From contig NZ_JACOMF010000015.1 in assembly GCF_014283215.1 (NCBI RefSeq), forward strand, positions 1 through 64,000: DNA of 64,000 nt. Direction: 5' to 3'. The position numbers and the translations under genes were made by a program. The notes below the pieces were generated by a model. It saw only the letters and a program-made list of their open reading frames with translations, was not told the DNA's origin and ran no database searches. The stretch is from Siccirubricoccus deserti. GTDB taxonomy: Bacteria; Pseudomonadota; Alphaproteobacteria; Acetobacterales; Acetobacteraceae. Every line of letters begins with the position of its first letter. Position 1 is the stretch's first letter. Shown piece after piece: positions 54,872 to 63,589 of the stretch.

Positions 54872-55552
54872 ATGGCACGCCGCATTATTGACCTCTCGAC
54901 TCCGGTGACCACCGGCCATTTCCGCTGGCCGGTGGAGCGCCGTCTGCTCAAATCGCATGCCGAGGGTGCCGGACAGGGCACCTGGGCCGGCTGGAACGTC
55001 CATGGCTTCACCCATATGGACAGCCCGCGGCACGTCGATCCGGAAGGCTTCACGACGGATTCCGTCAGCCTCGACATGACGGTGGGCGAGGCCGCCATCC
55101 TCGACCTCTCGGAAGTGCCGGAGAACACCGCCATCAGCGGCGAGCGGATCGCCGCCGCCGGCGGGCATCTCCGCCGCGGCGACATCGCCATCCTCAGGAC
55201 CCGCTGGGACGAGCGGGCCGACATCGCCACGCCGGATTTCTGGTCGCGGGCACCCTGGATGACCGCCGAGGCGGCGATCTGGCTGCGCGAGGCGGGCATC
55301 AAGGCGGTGGGCTTCGACTTCCCGCAGGACTACTGCATCCGCTTCTTCCTGACCGGCGAGGCGCGGCCGCCGCTGCCGGAGCATGTGACGCACTACCACC
55401 TGCTGAAGCAGGGCGTGATCATGTTCGAATACCTGCGCAACACCGGCGCCCTGCGCGCGCCGCGCAGCTTCGTCGTCGCCCTGCCAGTGAAGCTGCCGGA
55501 CAGCGACGGCGCCCCCGCCCGGGTCATCGCCATCGAGGAGGATGGCGCATGA
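54872..55552 (+). CDS. Cyclase-family hydrolase (kynurenine formamidase-like)
   Basis: 226 residues. The metal-binding signature H-x3-H-x-D-x-P-x-H is present as HGFTHMDSPRH near residue 44. Start and end (DLSTPVTTGH, GFDFPQDYC) fit the family. Members hydrolyse formylkynurenine, isatin or cyclic amides. It is translated together with the SDR gene (ATGA overlap) and lies between two Bug receptors, which suggests breakdown of a lactam or lactone taken up or sensed by them. Substrate inferred only in class. Confidence 0.88.
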   Translation: MARRIIDLSTPVTTGHFRWPVERRLLKSHAEGAGQGTWAGWNVHGFTHMDSPRHVDPEGFTTDSVSLDMTVGEAAILDLSEVPENTAISGERIAAAGGHLRRGDIAILRTRWDERADIATPDFWSRAPWMTAEAAIWLREAGIKAVGFDFPQDYCIRFFLTGEARPPLPEHVTHYHLLKQGVIMFEYLRNTGALRAPRSFVVALPVKLPDSDGAPARVIAIEEDGA

Positions 55553-56322
55553 TCCTCGCCGGCGATGTCGCCCTGGTGACCGGTGGCGGCGCCGGCATCG
55601 GCGAGGCCATCGCCCATCGCCTGGCACGGGACGGCGCCGCGGTGCTGGTCGCCGATCTTATGGCCGAGCGGGCGGAGCGCGTGGCGGTGGAGCTTCGCGC
55701 CGCCGGGCTGCGCGCCGCGCCCTTCACCCTCGACGTGGCGGAGGAGCAGCAGGCTGCCGCGGCCGTCGCTGCGGCGGAGGCGGAGTTCGGCCCGCTGCGC
55801 ATCGCGGTCTGCAATGCCGGCATCACGGACCGCGTCCCGGCGCTGGAGATGTCGCGGCGCGACTTCGAGCGAATCCTCCGCACCAACCTGACGGGCTGCT
55901 TCGTCACCGCCCAGGCGGCGGCGCGCACCATGGTGCGGCATGGGAAGGGCGGCCGGATCGTCACCACCTCCTCGGTGTCGGGGCAGTTCGGCGGGACCGG
56001 ACGGGTGGCCTATGGCGCGAGCAAGGCAGGCATCATCAGCCTCACCCAGGTGCTGGCGATGGAGCTGGCGCAGCATGGCATCCTGGTCAATTGCGTGGCG
56101 CCCGGTCCGACCCAGGTCGCCCGCACCGCGCATGGCCCGAAGCAGCGGGCGGCCTTCCTGAACCACATGGCCTTGCAGCGCTATGCAACGCCGGCGGAGA
56201 TCGCCGCCGGCGTTGCCTTCCTGTGCTCGGATGATGCCGGCTTCGTCACCGGCCATGTGCTGAATGTCGATGGCGGCTTCGCCGCCGCGGGGGTGCTCTA
56301 CGATCCGGCGGATGGGCCGTGA
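55549..56322 (+). CDS. Short-chain dehydrogenase/reductase (SDR)
   Basis: 257 residues with TGGGAGIG at 11-18, NAG near 88, TTSSVSG, and the YGASK catalytic pair near residue 160. The end VLNVDGGFAAAG is typical of 3-oxoacyl-reductase-like SDRs. Its ATG overlaps the cyclase stop. The pair probably oxidises or reduces the product of the cyclase. A hairpin follows 29 bases after the stop. Confidence 0.9.
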   Translation: MILAGDVALVTGGGAGIGEAIAHRLARDGAAVLVADLMAERAERVAVELRAAGLRAAPFTLDVAEEQQAAAAVAAAEAEFGPLRIAVCNAGITDRVPALEMSRRDFERILRTNLTGCFVTAQAAARTMVRHGKGGRIVTTSSVSGQFGGTGRVAYGASKAGIISLTQVLAMELAQHGILVNCVAPGPTQVARTAHGPKQRAAFLNHMALQRYATPAEIAAGVAFLCSDDAGFVTGHVLNVDGGFAAAGVLYDPADGP

Positions 56323-56350
56323 TCGCCGGCGCGTTGCTTCGACAAAGCCT

Positions 56351-56366
56351 GGCCGGAATCCCGGCC
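56351..56366 (+). terminator. Hairpin after the SDR gene
   Basis: GGCCGG, a 4-base loop and CCGGCC form a perfect 6-bp stem 29 bases after the SDR stop. A second hairpin, GCAGATTGC (56392-56400) with GCAATCTGC (56415-56423), follows in the leader of the next gene. Confidence 0.55.
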
Positions 56367-56513
56367 TGAGCTGAACGGCGGGCCGTCCATCGCAGATTGC
56401 GCCCAGGGCCGGATGCAATCTGCCGTGGCAGCATTTCGCGGATTCCCGCCGGGGTCCAGTTCCCTCCCGCCTCCGTTCCTGCTTCCTTGCGCAAACCGAA
56501 GGGGGAAATGATC

Positions 56514-57476
56514 ATGCGCCTACCGCGCCGCACCGCATTGGGGCTGCTCGCCACGCTGCCGGCCGCAGCCCAGACCCGGCCCTGGCCCAGCCGCAGCATC
56601 CGCTGCGTCGTGCCGAGCGCCGCCGGCGGCTACGACACCTATGCCCGCATCATGGCGCCGCGGCTCGCGGAGCTGCTCGGGCAGCCGGTGGTGGTCGACA
56701 ACCGCCCCGGCGCCAATGGCAACATCGGCATGCAGGAGGTGCAGCGCAGCCCGGCCGATGGCCATACCATCATGTTCGCCCATGTCGGCGCCATCACCAT
56801 CAACACCGCCCTCTATCGCAACATGCCGCTCGACCCGGTGGCGGATCTCGCCGCCATCGCGGTGGCTGTCACCTCACCCATGGTCTGGGTGGTGAACCCG
56901 GCAGCGCCGTTCCGGACAATGCCTGAGCTGGTGGCGCGGGTGCAGGCGGAGCCGGACAAGTGGCGCTACGCGCTGCCGGCCTCGGGCAGCATTAACCATC
57001 TGGTGGTCGAGGATTTCAAGCTACGGCACAGGCTGGACATGCCGGCGGTGCCCTACCGCGGCACCCCGCCGGCGCAGATGGGCGTGATCGCCGGTGAGGT
57101 CCCGATCATGATGGACAGCCTCGGCGCCGGCTCCGGCCACATCGCCGGCGGCCGCTTCCGCGCCCTGGCGGTCACCGCCCGCAGCCGCACCGAACGGCTG
57201 CCGGATGTACCGACCATGCTGGAGCTTGGCCTCGATCAGCGTGAATACGTCGCTTGGTATGCCTTCATGGCGCCCAAGGCGACGCCGCCCGCGGTGATCG
57301 AGCGGCTCAACCAGGCGATCAACCAGGTGGTAGCGGAGCCGGAGATCGTCAGCCGGCTGCGCGAGATGGGAGCCGCCCCGCGCAGGAGCACACCGGCGGA
57401 GACGCTGAACTTCATGCGTGCCGAGCAGAAGGATTTCGGCGCCACCGTCCGCGCCGGCAAGATCGAGGTCGAGTAG
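56514..57476 (+). CDS. Bug-family (TctC-type) solute-binding protein
   Basis: The start is set at ATG 56514, seven bases after GGGGGAAA; the ATG at 56508 is too close to it. The 320-residue product has a short Tat-like signal (PRRTALGLLATLPAAA). The Bug core WPSRSIRCVVPSAAGGYD, VDNRPGANGN and PADGHTIMF follows. The sequence GGGAAATGATCATG at the start is also found at the broken Bug gene at 53.9 kb. It may take over the role of that gene for the cyclase/SDR pair. Confidence 0.9.
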   Translation: MRLPRRTALGLLATLPAAAQTRPWPSRSIRCVVPSAAGGYDTYARIMAPRLAELLGQPVVVDNRPGANGNIGMQEVQRSPADGHTIMFAHVGAITINTALYRNMPLDPVADLAAIAVAVTSPMVWVVNPAAPFRTMPELVARVQAEPDKWRYALPASGSINHLVVEDFKLRHRLDMPAVPYRGTPPAQMGVIAGEVPIMMDSLGAGSGHIAGGRFRALAVTARSRTERLPDVPTMLELGLDQREYVAWYAFMAPKATPPAVIERLNQAINQVVAEPEIVSRLREMGAAPRRSTPAETLNFMRAEQKDFGATVRAGKIEVE

Positions 57477-57543
57477 TCGATTCGGCGCAGCGCTGGTGGC
57501 GAGCGATGCCGGCACGCCGGCCCGCCGCCACCCCGCAGGGCCT

Positions 57544-58767
57544 TCAGTCCAGATGAAAGCCGAGAATGTGACCCTCGGCGGGCATCTCCCCACGGCGCAG
57601 CTCGGCAGGCCGCCGGTCGATGCCGAGCCTGCGCCCGGCCTCGTACGCCAGCTCGGCCTCGGCCGGAGTGTTGACGACAATTCCTTCGAGCCACTGGCGA
57701 TCAAACACGAAGGGCAACCCGACAGCGTTCAGCGCCGACGGGCGGTCCATGACCTGAAAATGCAGGTGCGGCGCCGTGGAGGATCCCGAATTGCCAAGCT
57801 TGCCGAGCGGTTGGCCGGGACGCAGCACATCGCCGGGCTTGACGGTGACCGACCCGGGGCTGAGGTGTGCGTACAGTACCCAGCGGCCGCCGCCGATATC
57901 CTGGATGACATGATTGCCAGGTGCGTTCTCGACCGTCACGCCTTGCGGCGGGCCAGGAATCTGGTCCGGCATGTCGTCCACCGCGGCGACGACCGTTCCC
58001 GCCGCGGCGGCGAGCACCGGCACGCCATGGAATGGCCAGGACCGAAGGTCGCTTACCGGCCCCGTGCAGCATCCACCGTCCGGCGTGACTTGCATGAAGT
58101 CGATGGCGAATTGCTCGGGCGGGCGCAGATCGCCGTTCAGCGGCAGCGTCGCGGACCGGTGCGCATTCACCGTCCGGCAGCAGCCGTTGCCGTTCCACCA
58201 CCCGCGCCCGGAAAGCGGCGGGCTGAGTTGCACCGGCCCGTCACAGTTGACCCGCACCGGATCGGTGATCGTGGTCAGGCTGGTGCCCTCGGGAAACCCG
58301 ACCGAAACCCGATGGGCGACAAGCTCGGGTACCTCCGCCAGCCTGGCGTAAGTGACGTCGAAGAATGTGATTCCGGAGGTTCCCGCAGCCAGCGTCGGCG
58401 TGTCACGGCTGCTGGCCGGCGGTGTTCCGAATACCCGTACCTCACCGGTGATCGGTGCACCCTCCACGTTGAGCACGAGGTTGCGGCCGGTGGGCTCGAA
58501 GCCACGCAGCGGATCGACTGGCAGGATCGAGCTGATCCTGGCAGGTCCGGCTGCGAGGTTGGTCGTCTGCGCCGCGTAGGCCAGGTGGATGAGGCCGTCC
58601 GTCGCCGGGACAGGGATGATCGTTTCGCCAAGCGGCCGGACGATGAGCGGATTGATACTCGTCGGCGGGATGCCTGCACCGGTGGGGAGTGGTGCGGCAC
58701 AGCGCTCGGCCTGAGCACCGGTCGCTGTCAGCAGCAGGACAGCGACAACGACAGGGGAAAGGCGCAT
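57544..58767 (-). CDS. M23-family metallopeptidase, secreted
   Basis: 407 residues from ATG 58767. A clean signal peptide (LSPVVVAVLLLTATGAQA) is followed by a 220-residue beta-rich domain without recognised family, then an M23 (LytM) domain. In it EQFAIDF supplies the Asp ligand, and YAHLSPG and the terminal HLHFQ motif supply histidines. The M23 core is longer than usual, with a cysteine-rich insert (GCC twice, near residues 235 and 260). It probably cuts peptidoglycan or a cell-surface peptide in the periplasm. The gene is monocistronic. Confidence 0.88.
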   Translation of the reverse strand: MRLSPVVVAVLLLTATGAQAERCAAPLPTGAGIPPTSINPLIVRPLGETIIPVPATDGLIHLAYAAQTTNLAAGPARISSILPVDPLRGFEPTGRNLVLNVEGAPITGEVRVFGTPPASSRDTPTLAAGTSGITFFDVTYARLAEVPELVAHRVSVGFPEGTSLTTITDPVRVNCDGPVQLSPPLSGRGWWNGNGCCRTVNAHRSATLPLNGDLRPPEQFAIDFMQVTPDGGCCTGPVSDLRSWPFHGVPVLAAAAGTVVAAVDDMPDQIPGPPQGVTVENAPGNHVIQDIGGGRWVLYAHLSPGSVTVKPGDVLRPGQPLGKLGNSGSSTAPHLHFQVMDRPSALNAVGLPFVFDRQWLEGIVVNTPAEAELAYEAGRRLGIDRRPAELRRGEMPAEGHILGFHLD

Positions 58768-59082
58768 TCTCGGTCCGTCCTGCTGCCTGGCTGTCCAGCT
58801 TGGCAAGCGCGGCGGAGCGTTGCAATGCATTTCATCACAATCTGCAAGTTGCGATGCGGCCGTAGGGCGTTCCAACGCATGCGCGGCGGCACCAAAGACG
58901 GCCGCCCTGCAAAGCCGGTGATGCCGATCCGGGCACGGCAACATCGGCATCGGGGCGTAGCGTCACCTGAGCGTCCGGCAACACATTCACTGCCGCCCAT
59001 CAAGGAGCACAAGAACGACGCCCGGGGTCAGCCATGCGCCAGAGGCAATGAGCGAGCCGGAATGGACGCCCTGGCGGCGCGG
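58768..59082. other. Intergenic region, 315 bases
   Basis: No gene is seen. It holds the upstream region of the peptidase gene. ATGCCGAT (58921-58928) and ATCGGCAT (58943-58950) form a perfect hairpin that could end the transcript of the small gene at 59083. Confidence 0.5.
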
Positions 59083-59391
59083 CTACTGTCGTGGAGGTGC
59101 GGCCTTGAAGCGAATGGCTGTCCTTGCGAGATGCGTAACCATCTCGACGGCGCGCTCGAAACCCGCAGAGGTAGCCGGTGTCGCGCTTCGCTCGATTTTG
59201 GCCAGTGCCTGGGGCAGCATGGTGTGCAGGCTGCGGAGGATTTCTTCCCGCTTGGCAAGCGGATCGCGGGCGAGGATGGCGAAATTCGCAATGAGCACGG
59301 CGATGATGCCATAGAGGGCGTGGACCTGGCCGCGTAGGTTGTCGATCTCGGCCTGCTGACGCGTGGCTGCATCCGGTGGTTCGGGGCCCAT
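59083..59391 (-). CDS. Small hypothetical protein, 102 aa, one membrane span
   Basis: The product has a hydrophilic, coiled-coil-like N-terminus (AATRQQAEIDNLRGQVHAL), a hydrophobic segment (YGIIAVLIANFAIL), and a basic helical C-terminus. No family is recognised. The composition and charge pattern look like a real short membrane-anchored protein, but the ribosome site is weak (GGAG 14 bases before the ATG). Confidence 0.5.
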   Translation of the reverse strand: MGPEPPDAATRQQAEIDNLRGQVHALYGIIAVLIANFAILARDPLAKREEILRSLHTMLPQALAKIERSATPATSAGFERAVEMVTHLARTAIRFKAAPPRQ

Positions 59392-59510
59392 GACGATGCA
59401 CGACGCTCCGACAGCCTTTTGGTTCCCTGGCCTCGCGGCTCGGCACTACAGGCTGGCCGGCTCCGCCAGCCGTGAGGACCTGACCTGGAGGCGCTGCGAG
59501 CCGAGCCGTG

Positions 59511-59590
59511 CCTACAGCGGATTGCATTCGTGTCTGCACGCTGCCCCACTGCAGCCTATCGCCATAGAGCGGCTTCACACTCCGCTCTAG
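59511..59590. repeat. Palindrome of the TAGAGCGG type
   Basis: TAGAGCGG (59565-59572) and CCGCTCTA (59582-59589) form a perfect 8-bp stem with a 9-base loop. A second copy of the family word, CTACAGCGGATTGCATTC, starts at 59512. Similar sequences lie near 2.0 and 51.2 kb. Confidence 0.65.
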
Positions 59591-59675
59591 CGACCCTGCC
59601 GCAGCGGAATCATCGCCTCACGGCAGCCATGCGGAAGCGACTCGCACTGGCCGGCCAGGGCACGGTTCCCACCAC

Positions 59676-59930
59676 AAGGTCGTCGATCTTGTCGGCGCTT
59701 CCTCGGAACGCATCACCGACGCCATCGGAAATGCGATCAGCCGGGCCTCCGAGAATATCCGGAACATCCGATGGTTCGAGGTCGTGCAGGTGCGGGGCGA
59801 GGTAGTCGACGGGAAGGTCGGGCACTACCAGGTGACGCTCAAGATCGGCTTCACCCTCGACGAAGGATGGGGCTTCGGTCCTGGAGGTTGCCAATCCCGG
59901 TCCAGACCGGGGCGCGATGGGTTAGTGTAA
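59676..59930 (+). pseudogene. Dodecin-like gene without a start codon
   Basis: The frame reads KVVDLVGASSERITDAIGNA, then SRASENIRNIRWFEVVQVRG, and VVDGKVGHYQVTLKIGFTLDE. This is the whole dodecin core, a 70-residue flavin-binding dodecamer protein. No ATG, GTG or TTG occurs in frame in front of it. The usual stop after the final Asp-Glu is lost, adding about 20 residues before TAA at 59928. So the gene seems damaged at both ends, or a base is missing near 59650-59675. Coding is clearly of dodecin type; expression is doubtful. Confidence 0.75.
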
Positions 59931-60328
59931 CGGAAGCGACCCGGGCTCCGCCGCCGGCCGGGCTCAATGCCATGGTGGTGCGCTGGCAGGTGCTGCGGCG
60001 CGTCCGAATGCGGCACATCCAGCGCGGCGTCCCAGCAACAAGCCAGCTGATCCACCTGCTGGACGGCCCTGCCCTGCCGCCGCGCGACCGCCGGATCCCT
60101 CATAGCCGGCCGGCGTAATGCTGCGCTGGCCACGCCGACCTTGCGGCCGAGGTGCGCAGTGCGCCGCGCGAGCCATTCCTGGGCTTCCGAAGCCGCCCCG
60201 CAGCATTGACATCGTTGCTCCGGCCATGGTGCGCTTGCGAGGGCCGCTGCCTCGATAGCGTCATCGCCGTTGAGACGCGGCGGTTGTCGACTGCCGGAGC
60301 GGTCGGGAGTGAGGCTGGAGGGACGTCC
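59931..60328. other. Intergenic region, 398 bases
   Basis: No supported gene. Long frames cross it on both strands, but none shows a start signal or recognisable sequence. It must contain the promoter of the monooxygenase gene at 60329. Confidence 0.5.
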
Positions 60329-61651
60329 GTGACACCCGTGTGCCGACGCGAGATGCATCTGCTGGCCTATCTGAAGACAGGCCCGACCGGGATGCACGTC
60401 GGTGCCTGGCGCCACCCCGCGAGCCGTATCGACGATATCCTCGAGCCCAGCCGCTACGAACATATCGCCCGGGTACTTGAGGCCGGCAGGTTCGACGGCT
60501 GCTTCTTCGCCGACCTGTTCGGCCTGTATGACATCCACAAGGGCGGCTTCGACACCTACATCGAGCGCGGCGGTCAGATCAGCTTCCTCGACCCGATGGT
60601 GGTCCTGCCATTGATGGCGCGCGTGACCGAGCACCTCGGGCTCGGCGCCACGCTCTCGACCAGCTTTCACGCCGCCTACCACTTGGCACGCGTCCTCGGT
60701 TCGCTCGACGTATTGAGCAAGGGCCGGGTTGCCTGGAATGTCGTGACCTCCGCAACCGACCTGGAGGCGCAGAACTTCGGGATCGGTGCACTGCCGCCAA
60801 AGGAACTGCGCTACGACATTGCCGATGAGGTGCTGGAGGCATGCTGCGCCCTCTGGGACTGCTGGGACGACGAGGTCTTCGTCCTTGACAAGGCAAGCGG
60901 GATCTTCGGCGACCCACGCCGAATACGTTATGCGAATTATGTTGGCAAGCATCTGCGCACGCGCGGGCCGCTCTCCATCCCGCGGTCGCCGCAGGGGCGG
61001 CCCGTGATCATGCAGGCCGGCGCGTCGGACCGCGGCCGCGACTTTGCCGCCCGCTGGGCGGAGGCAATCTTCGCCGCCCAACATGGCCAGGCTGCGATGA
61101 AGCAGTTCTATGACGACGTGAAAACTCGAATGGCCACCCGCGGCCGTGCGCCGGAGGAATGCCAGATCCTGCAGCAACTGACGGTCGTGCTGGGCGAGAC
61201 GGAGTCGATCGCGCGGGAGAAGGCCGACTACCTTGATTCGCTGGTCGACCCCGAGCTTGCTCTCGCCGCGAGTTCCAGCGGCCTTGCCGTCGACCTAGCC
61301 AAGGTCGGCGAGGCCGGCGTCGCCGGCGCCCGCGGCAACCAGGGCATGGATGGCACACAGCAGCGTATCGAGCAGCTGATGCAGAACGAAGGCCTCACCT
61401 TCGACCAGGCGGTGAGGCGCGGCACGAGGTTCACGCTGGTCGGCACACCGGCGATGGTTGCCGACCGCATGCACGCATTGTTCGCCGCCGAGGCTTGTGA
61501 CGGCTTCGTCGTCGCGCCCACTGTCTTCCCTGGGACCTTCGAGGAAATCGCCACCGCCCTGGTGCCGGAACTGCAGAAGCGTGGCATCTTCCGCAAGGAA
61601 TATTCCGGCCGGACCCTGCGCGAGAACCTGTGCGGACCGGCGCGATCATGA
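60329..61651 (+). CDS. Luciferase-like flavin monooxygenase
   Basis: The start is taken at GTG 60329, six bases after GGAGGG; ATG 60353 is the alternative. The 440-residue product has the family pattern MHVGAWRHP, FDGCFFADLFGLYD, STSFHAAYHLARVLG, GRVAWNVVTS and QAGASDRGRD. It is related to but clearly distinct from the tandem pair at 37.8-40.5 kb. FMNH2 must come from a reductase elsewhere. Its stop overlaps the start of the ABC binding protein (ATGA), so the enzyme is likely to act on the compound that transporter imports. Confidence 0.9.
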   Translation: MTPVCRREMHLLAYLKTGPTGMHVGAWRHPASRIDDILEPSRYEHIARVLEAGRFDGCFFADLFGLYDIHKGGFDTYIERGGQISFLDPMVVLPLMARVTEHLGLGATLSTSFHAAYHLARVLGSLDVLSKGRVAWNVVTSATDLEAQNFGIGALPPKELRYDIADEVLEACCALWDCWDDEVFVLDKASGIFGDPRRIRYANYVGKHLRTRGPLSIPRSPQGRPVIMQAGASDRGRDFAARWAEAIFAAQHGQAAMKQFYDDVKTRMATRGRAPEECQILQQLTVVLGETESIAREKADYLDSLVDPELALAASSSGLAVDLAKVGEAGVAGARGNQGMDGTQQRIEQLMQNEGLTFDQAVRRGTRFTLVGTPAMVADRMHALFAAEACDGFVVAPTVFPGTFEEIATALVPELQKRGIFRKEYSGRTLRENLCGPARS

Positions 61652-62748
61652 CCCACCCAACCGCCGAGGCCCTGATGCACGAAAAGCCATGTGGACCACA
61701 GCGCCAGGGCCCTAATCGGCGAAGCCTGCTCGCCGGCGGCGCCGCTGCCCTGGCTGGGTCGCGCATGGCCTGGGCGCAGAGGCGCTTCGAGGGGCGCCGC
61801 ATCACCTATGTCTCCTGGGGCGGTGCCTACCAGGACGGGCAGAAGAAAGCCTATTGTGACCCCTTCACCGAGATGACCGGCCTGCGGATCGACCAGGATG
61901 GCCCGAATGACTATGCCAAGCTGCGCCTGATGGTCAGCTCCGGCCGTGTGGTCTGGGACGTCGCGGACGTGGGGGCGGCCTTCATGCAGGGGGCTGAGCA
62001 GCAGAATCTGTTCGAGAAGCTGGATTACGAGGTCATCGATCGCAGCCGTATCGACCCGCGCTACGTCACCGACCATGGGGTCGGCAACATCGTGTTCTCC
62101 TACAACCTCGCCTACAGCACGGAGCGCTTCGCTGGCGACAATCGCCCGCAGCGCTGGGCGGATCTGTGGGATCTGAAGCGCTTCCCCGGCAAACGGATGC
62201 TGAACGCGAACGCCCCCACCTCGCTGGAGGCGGCGTTGCTGGCGGATGGCGTGGCCCCGGCGCAGCTCTACCCGCTGGACGTGTCTCGCGCGCTGCGCAA
62301 GCTCGACCAGATCAAGGAGCATATCATCTGGTGGGAGACCAATTCCCAGTCGCAGCAGATCCTGGTCAGCGGAGCCGCCACCATGGGCCTGATCAACAAC
62401 GGCCGGCTCTATGACGCAGTCCAGAAGGGCGCGAAGCTGGCACTCAGCTGGGAGCAGGCAATCCAGTCCGTCGATTATCTCGTCATCCCGCGTGGCTCCC
62501 GCAACCTGGAGCCGGCGACGGCGCTGATCGACTACGTGACACGGCCGGAGCCTCAGGCGGCCTTCGCCAATCTGATGGTCTTCTCACCGACCAATCCCGC
62601 AGCCTTCCCGCTGATCAGGCCGGAGCTGCACGGCTGGCTCGCAACCAATCCGGCTTACGCCGACAAGGTGATCCTCCAGGACGGAGCCTATTGGCGCGAC
62701 AATCTCGATGCGGTGAACCGCCGATGGAATGCATGGCGACTGACCTGA
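61648..62748 (+). CDS. ABC substrate-binding protein, PotD-like, Tat signal
   Basis: 366 residues from ATG 61648. A twin-arginine signal (NRRSLLAGGAAALAGSR) ends near AWAQR. The mature part opens ITYVSWGGAYQDGQKKAYCD, as in polyamine-type and opine-type binding proteins, with VWDVADVGAAF and GNIVFSYNLAY. It feeds the permeases encoded directly downstream. Coupling to a flavin monooxygenase suggests an organic amine or sulfonate rather than plain putrescine as ligand. Confidence 0.9.
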   Translation: MTHPTAEALMHEKPCGPQRQGPNRRSLLAGGAAALAGSRMAWAQRRFEGRRITYVSWGGAYQDGQKKAYCDPFTEMTGLRIDQDGPNDYAKLRLMVSSGRVVWDVADVGAAFMQGAEQQNLFEKLDYEVIDRSRIDPRYVTDHGVGNIVFSYNLAYSTERFAGDNRPQRWADLWDLKRFPGKRMLNANAPTSLEAALLADGVAPAQLYPLDVSRALRKLDQIKEHIIWWETNSQSQQILVSGAATMGLINNGRLYDAVQKGAKLALSWEQAIQSVDYLVIPRGSRNLEPATALIDYVTRPEPQAAFANLMVFSPTNPAAFPLIRPELHGWLATNPAYADKVILQDGAYWRDNLDAVNRRWNAWRLT

Positions 62749-62764
62749 GCGGGCGGGCTGGCGC

Positions 62765-63589
62765 TTGAAGCGCCAAGCCTCGCGCCTTCTGCTATTGCCT
62801 GGCGCTGCCTTCGTGGCCACGGTCTTCGCGCTGCCTGTCGGGGCGCTGCTGCTGCGCAGCGTCTCCGATCCGACCTGGGGCCTGCAGAATTTCCGCGCTC
62901 TGTGGGAGGAGCCGGTCTACGCCAGTCTGATCCGCAATACCGTCCAGATCAGCCTGGCCACGACCGTCTGCTGCATCCTGCTGGCCTACCCGTTTGCCCA
63001 TGTCATGGCGACACGGCCCCGGCTGACGCGGCTGCTGACGCTGGTGGTGCTGGTGCCATTCTGGTCCAGCATCCTGGTACGCAGCTTCGCCTGGATGGTG
63101 CTGCTGCAGAATAATGGCATTGTGAACCAGTCGCTTCTCCGGCTCGGCCTGATCGATCAGCCGCTGGAGCTGATCTTCAACCGCACTGGCGTGCTGATCG
63201 GCATGGTTCACGTGCTGTTGCCCTTCGTGGTCTTCCCGCTCTATGGCGCGATCCGCGCGATGGATCCGGCGCTGATGCCGGCAGCGGCATGTCTGGGAGC
63301 AGGGCCGATACGCGCCTTTCTGCGCGTGCAGCTTCCCCTGACGCTGGCAGGGCTGGTGATGGGCGCGGTGCTGGTCTTTGTCATGGCGCTTGGATACTTC
63401 ATCACCCCGGCGCTACTGGGCGGGCGGCGGGATGCCGTGATTGCCCGGATGATCCAACTGCAGGTGTCCCAGCTCGGTGACTGGGGCATGGCAGCAACGC
63501 TTTCGCTGGTGCTGCTGGTGGCGACGCTCATCCTCCTCGGTGCATCGCAGCTCCTGGTGCGCTCGCCGGCAAGGCGGCCAGCGGGATGA
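62765..63589 (+). CDS. ABC transporter permease, PotB/PotH-like
   Basis: 274 residues with six membrane spans and the docking loop PAAACLGAGPIRAFLRVQLP. No ATG is available before the first span; TTG 62765 is the likely start, with a GGGCGGG-type site upstream. It lies 16 bases after the binding-protein gene and overlaps the next permease gene. Confidence 0.87.
   Translation: MKRQASRLLLLPGAAFVATVFALPVGALLLRSVSDPTWGLQNFRALWEEPVYASLIRNTVQISLATTVCCILLAYPFAHVMATRPRLTRLLTLVVLVPFWSSILVRSFAWMVLLQNNGIVNQSLLRLGLIDQPLELIFNRTGVLIGMVHVLLPFVVFPLYGAIRAMDPALMPAAACLGAGPIRAFLRVQLPLTLAGLVMGAVLVFVMALGYFITPALLGGRRDAVIARMIQLQVSQLGDWGMAATLSLVLLVATLILLGASQLLVRSPARRPAG

Noticed and set aside
59825-61177. Leftward 450-codon frame over the monooxygenase and the dodecin region
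   Set aside because: Antisense to two recognisable coding sequences; no motifs of its own.
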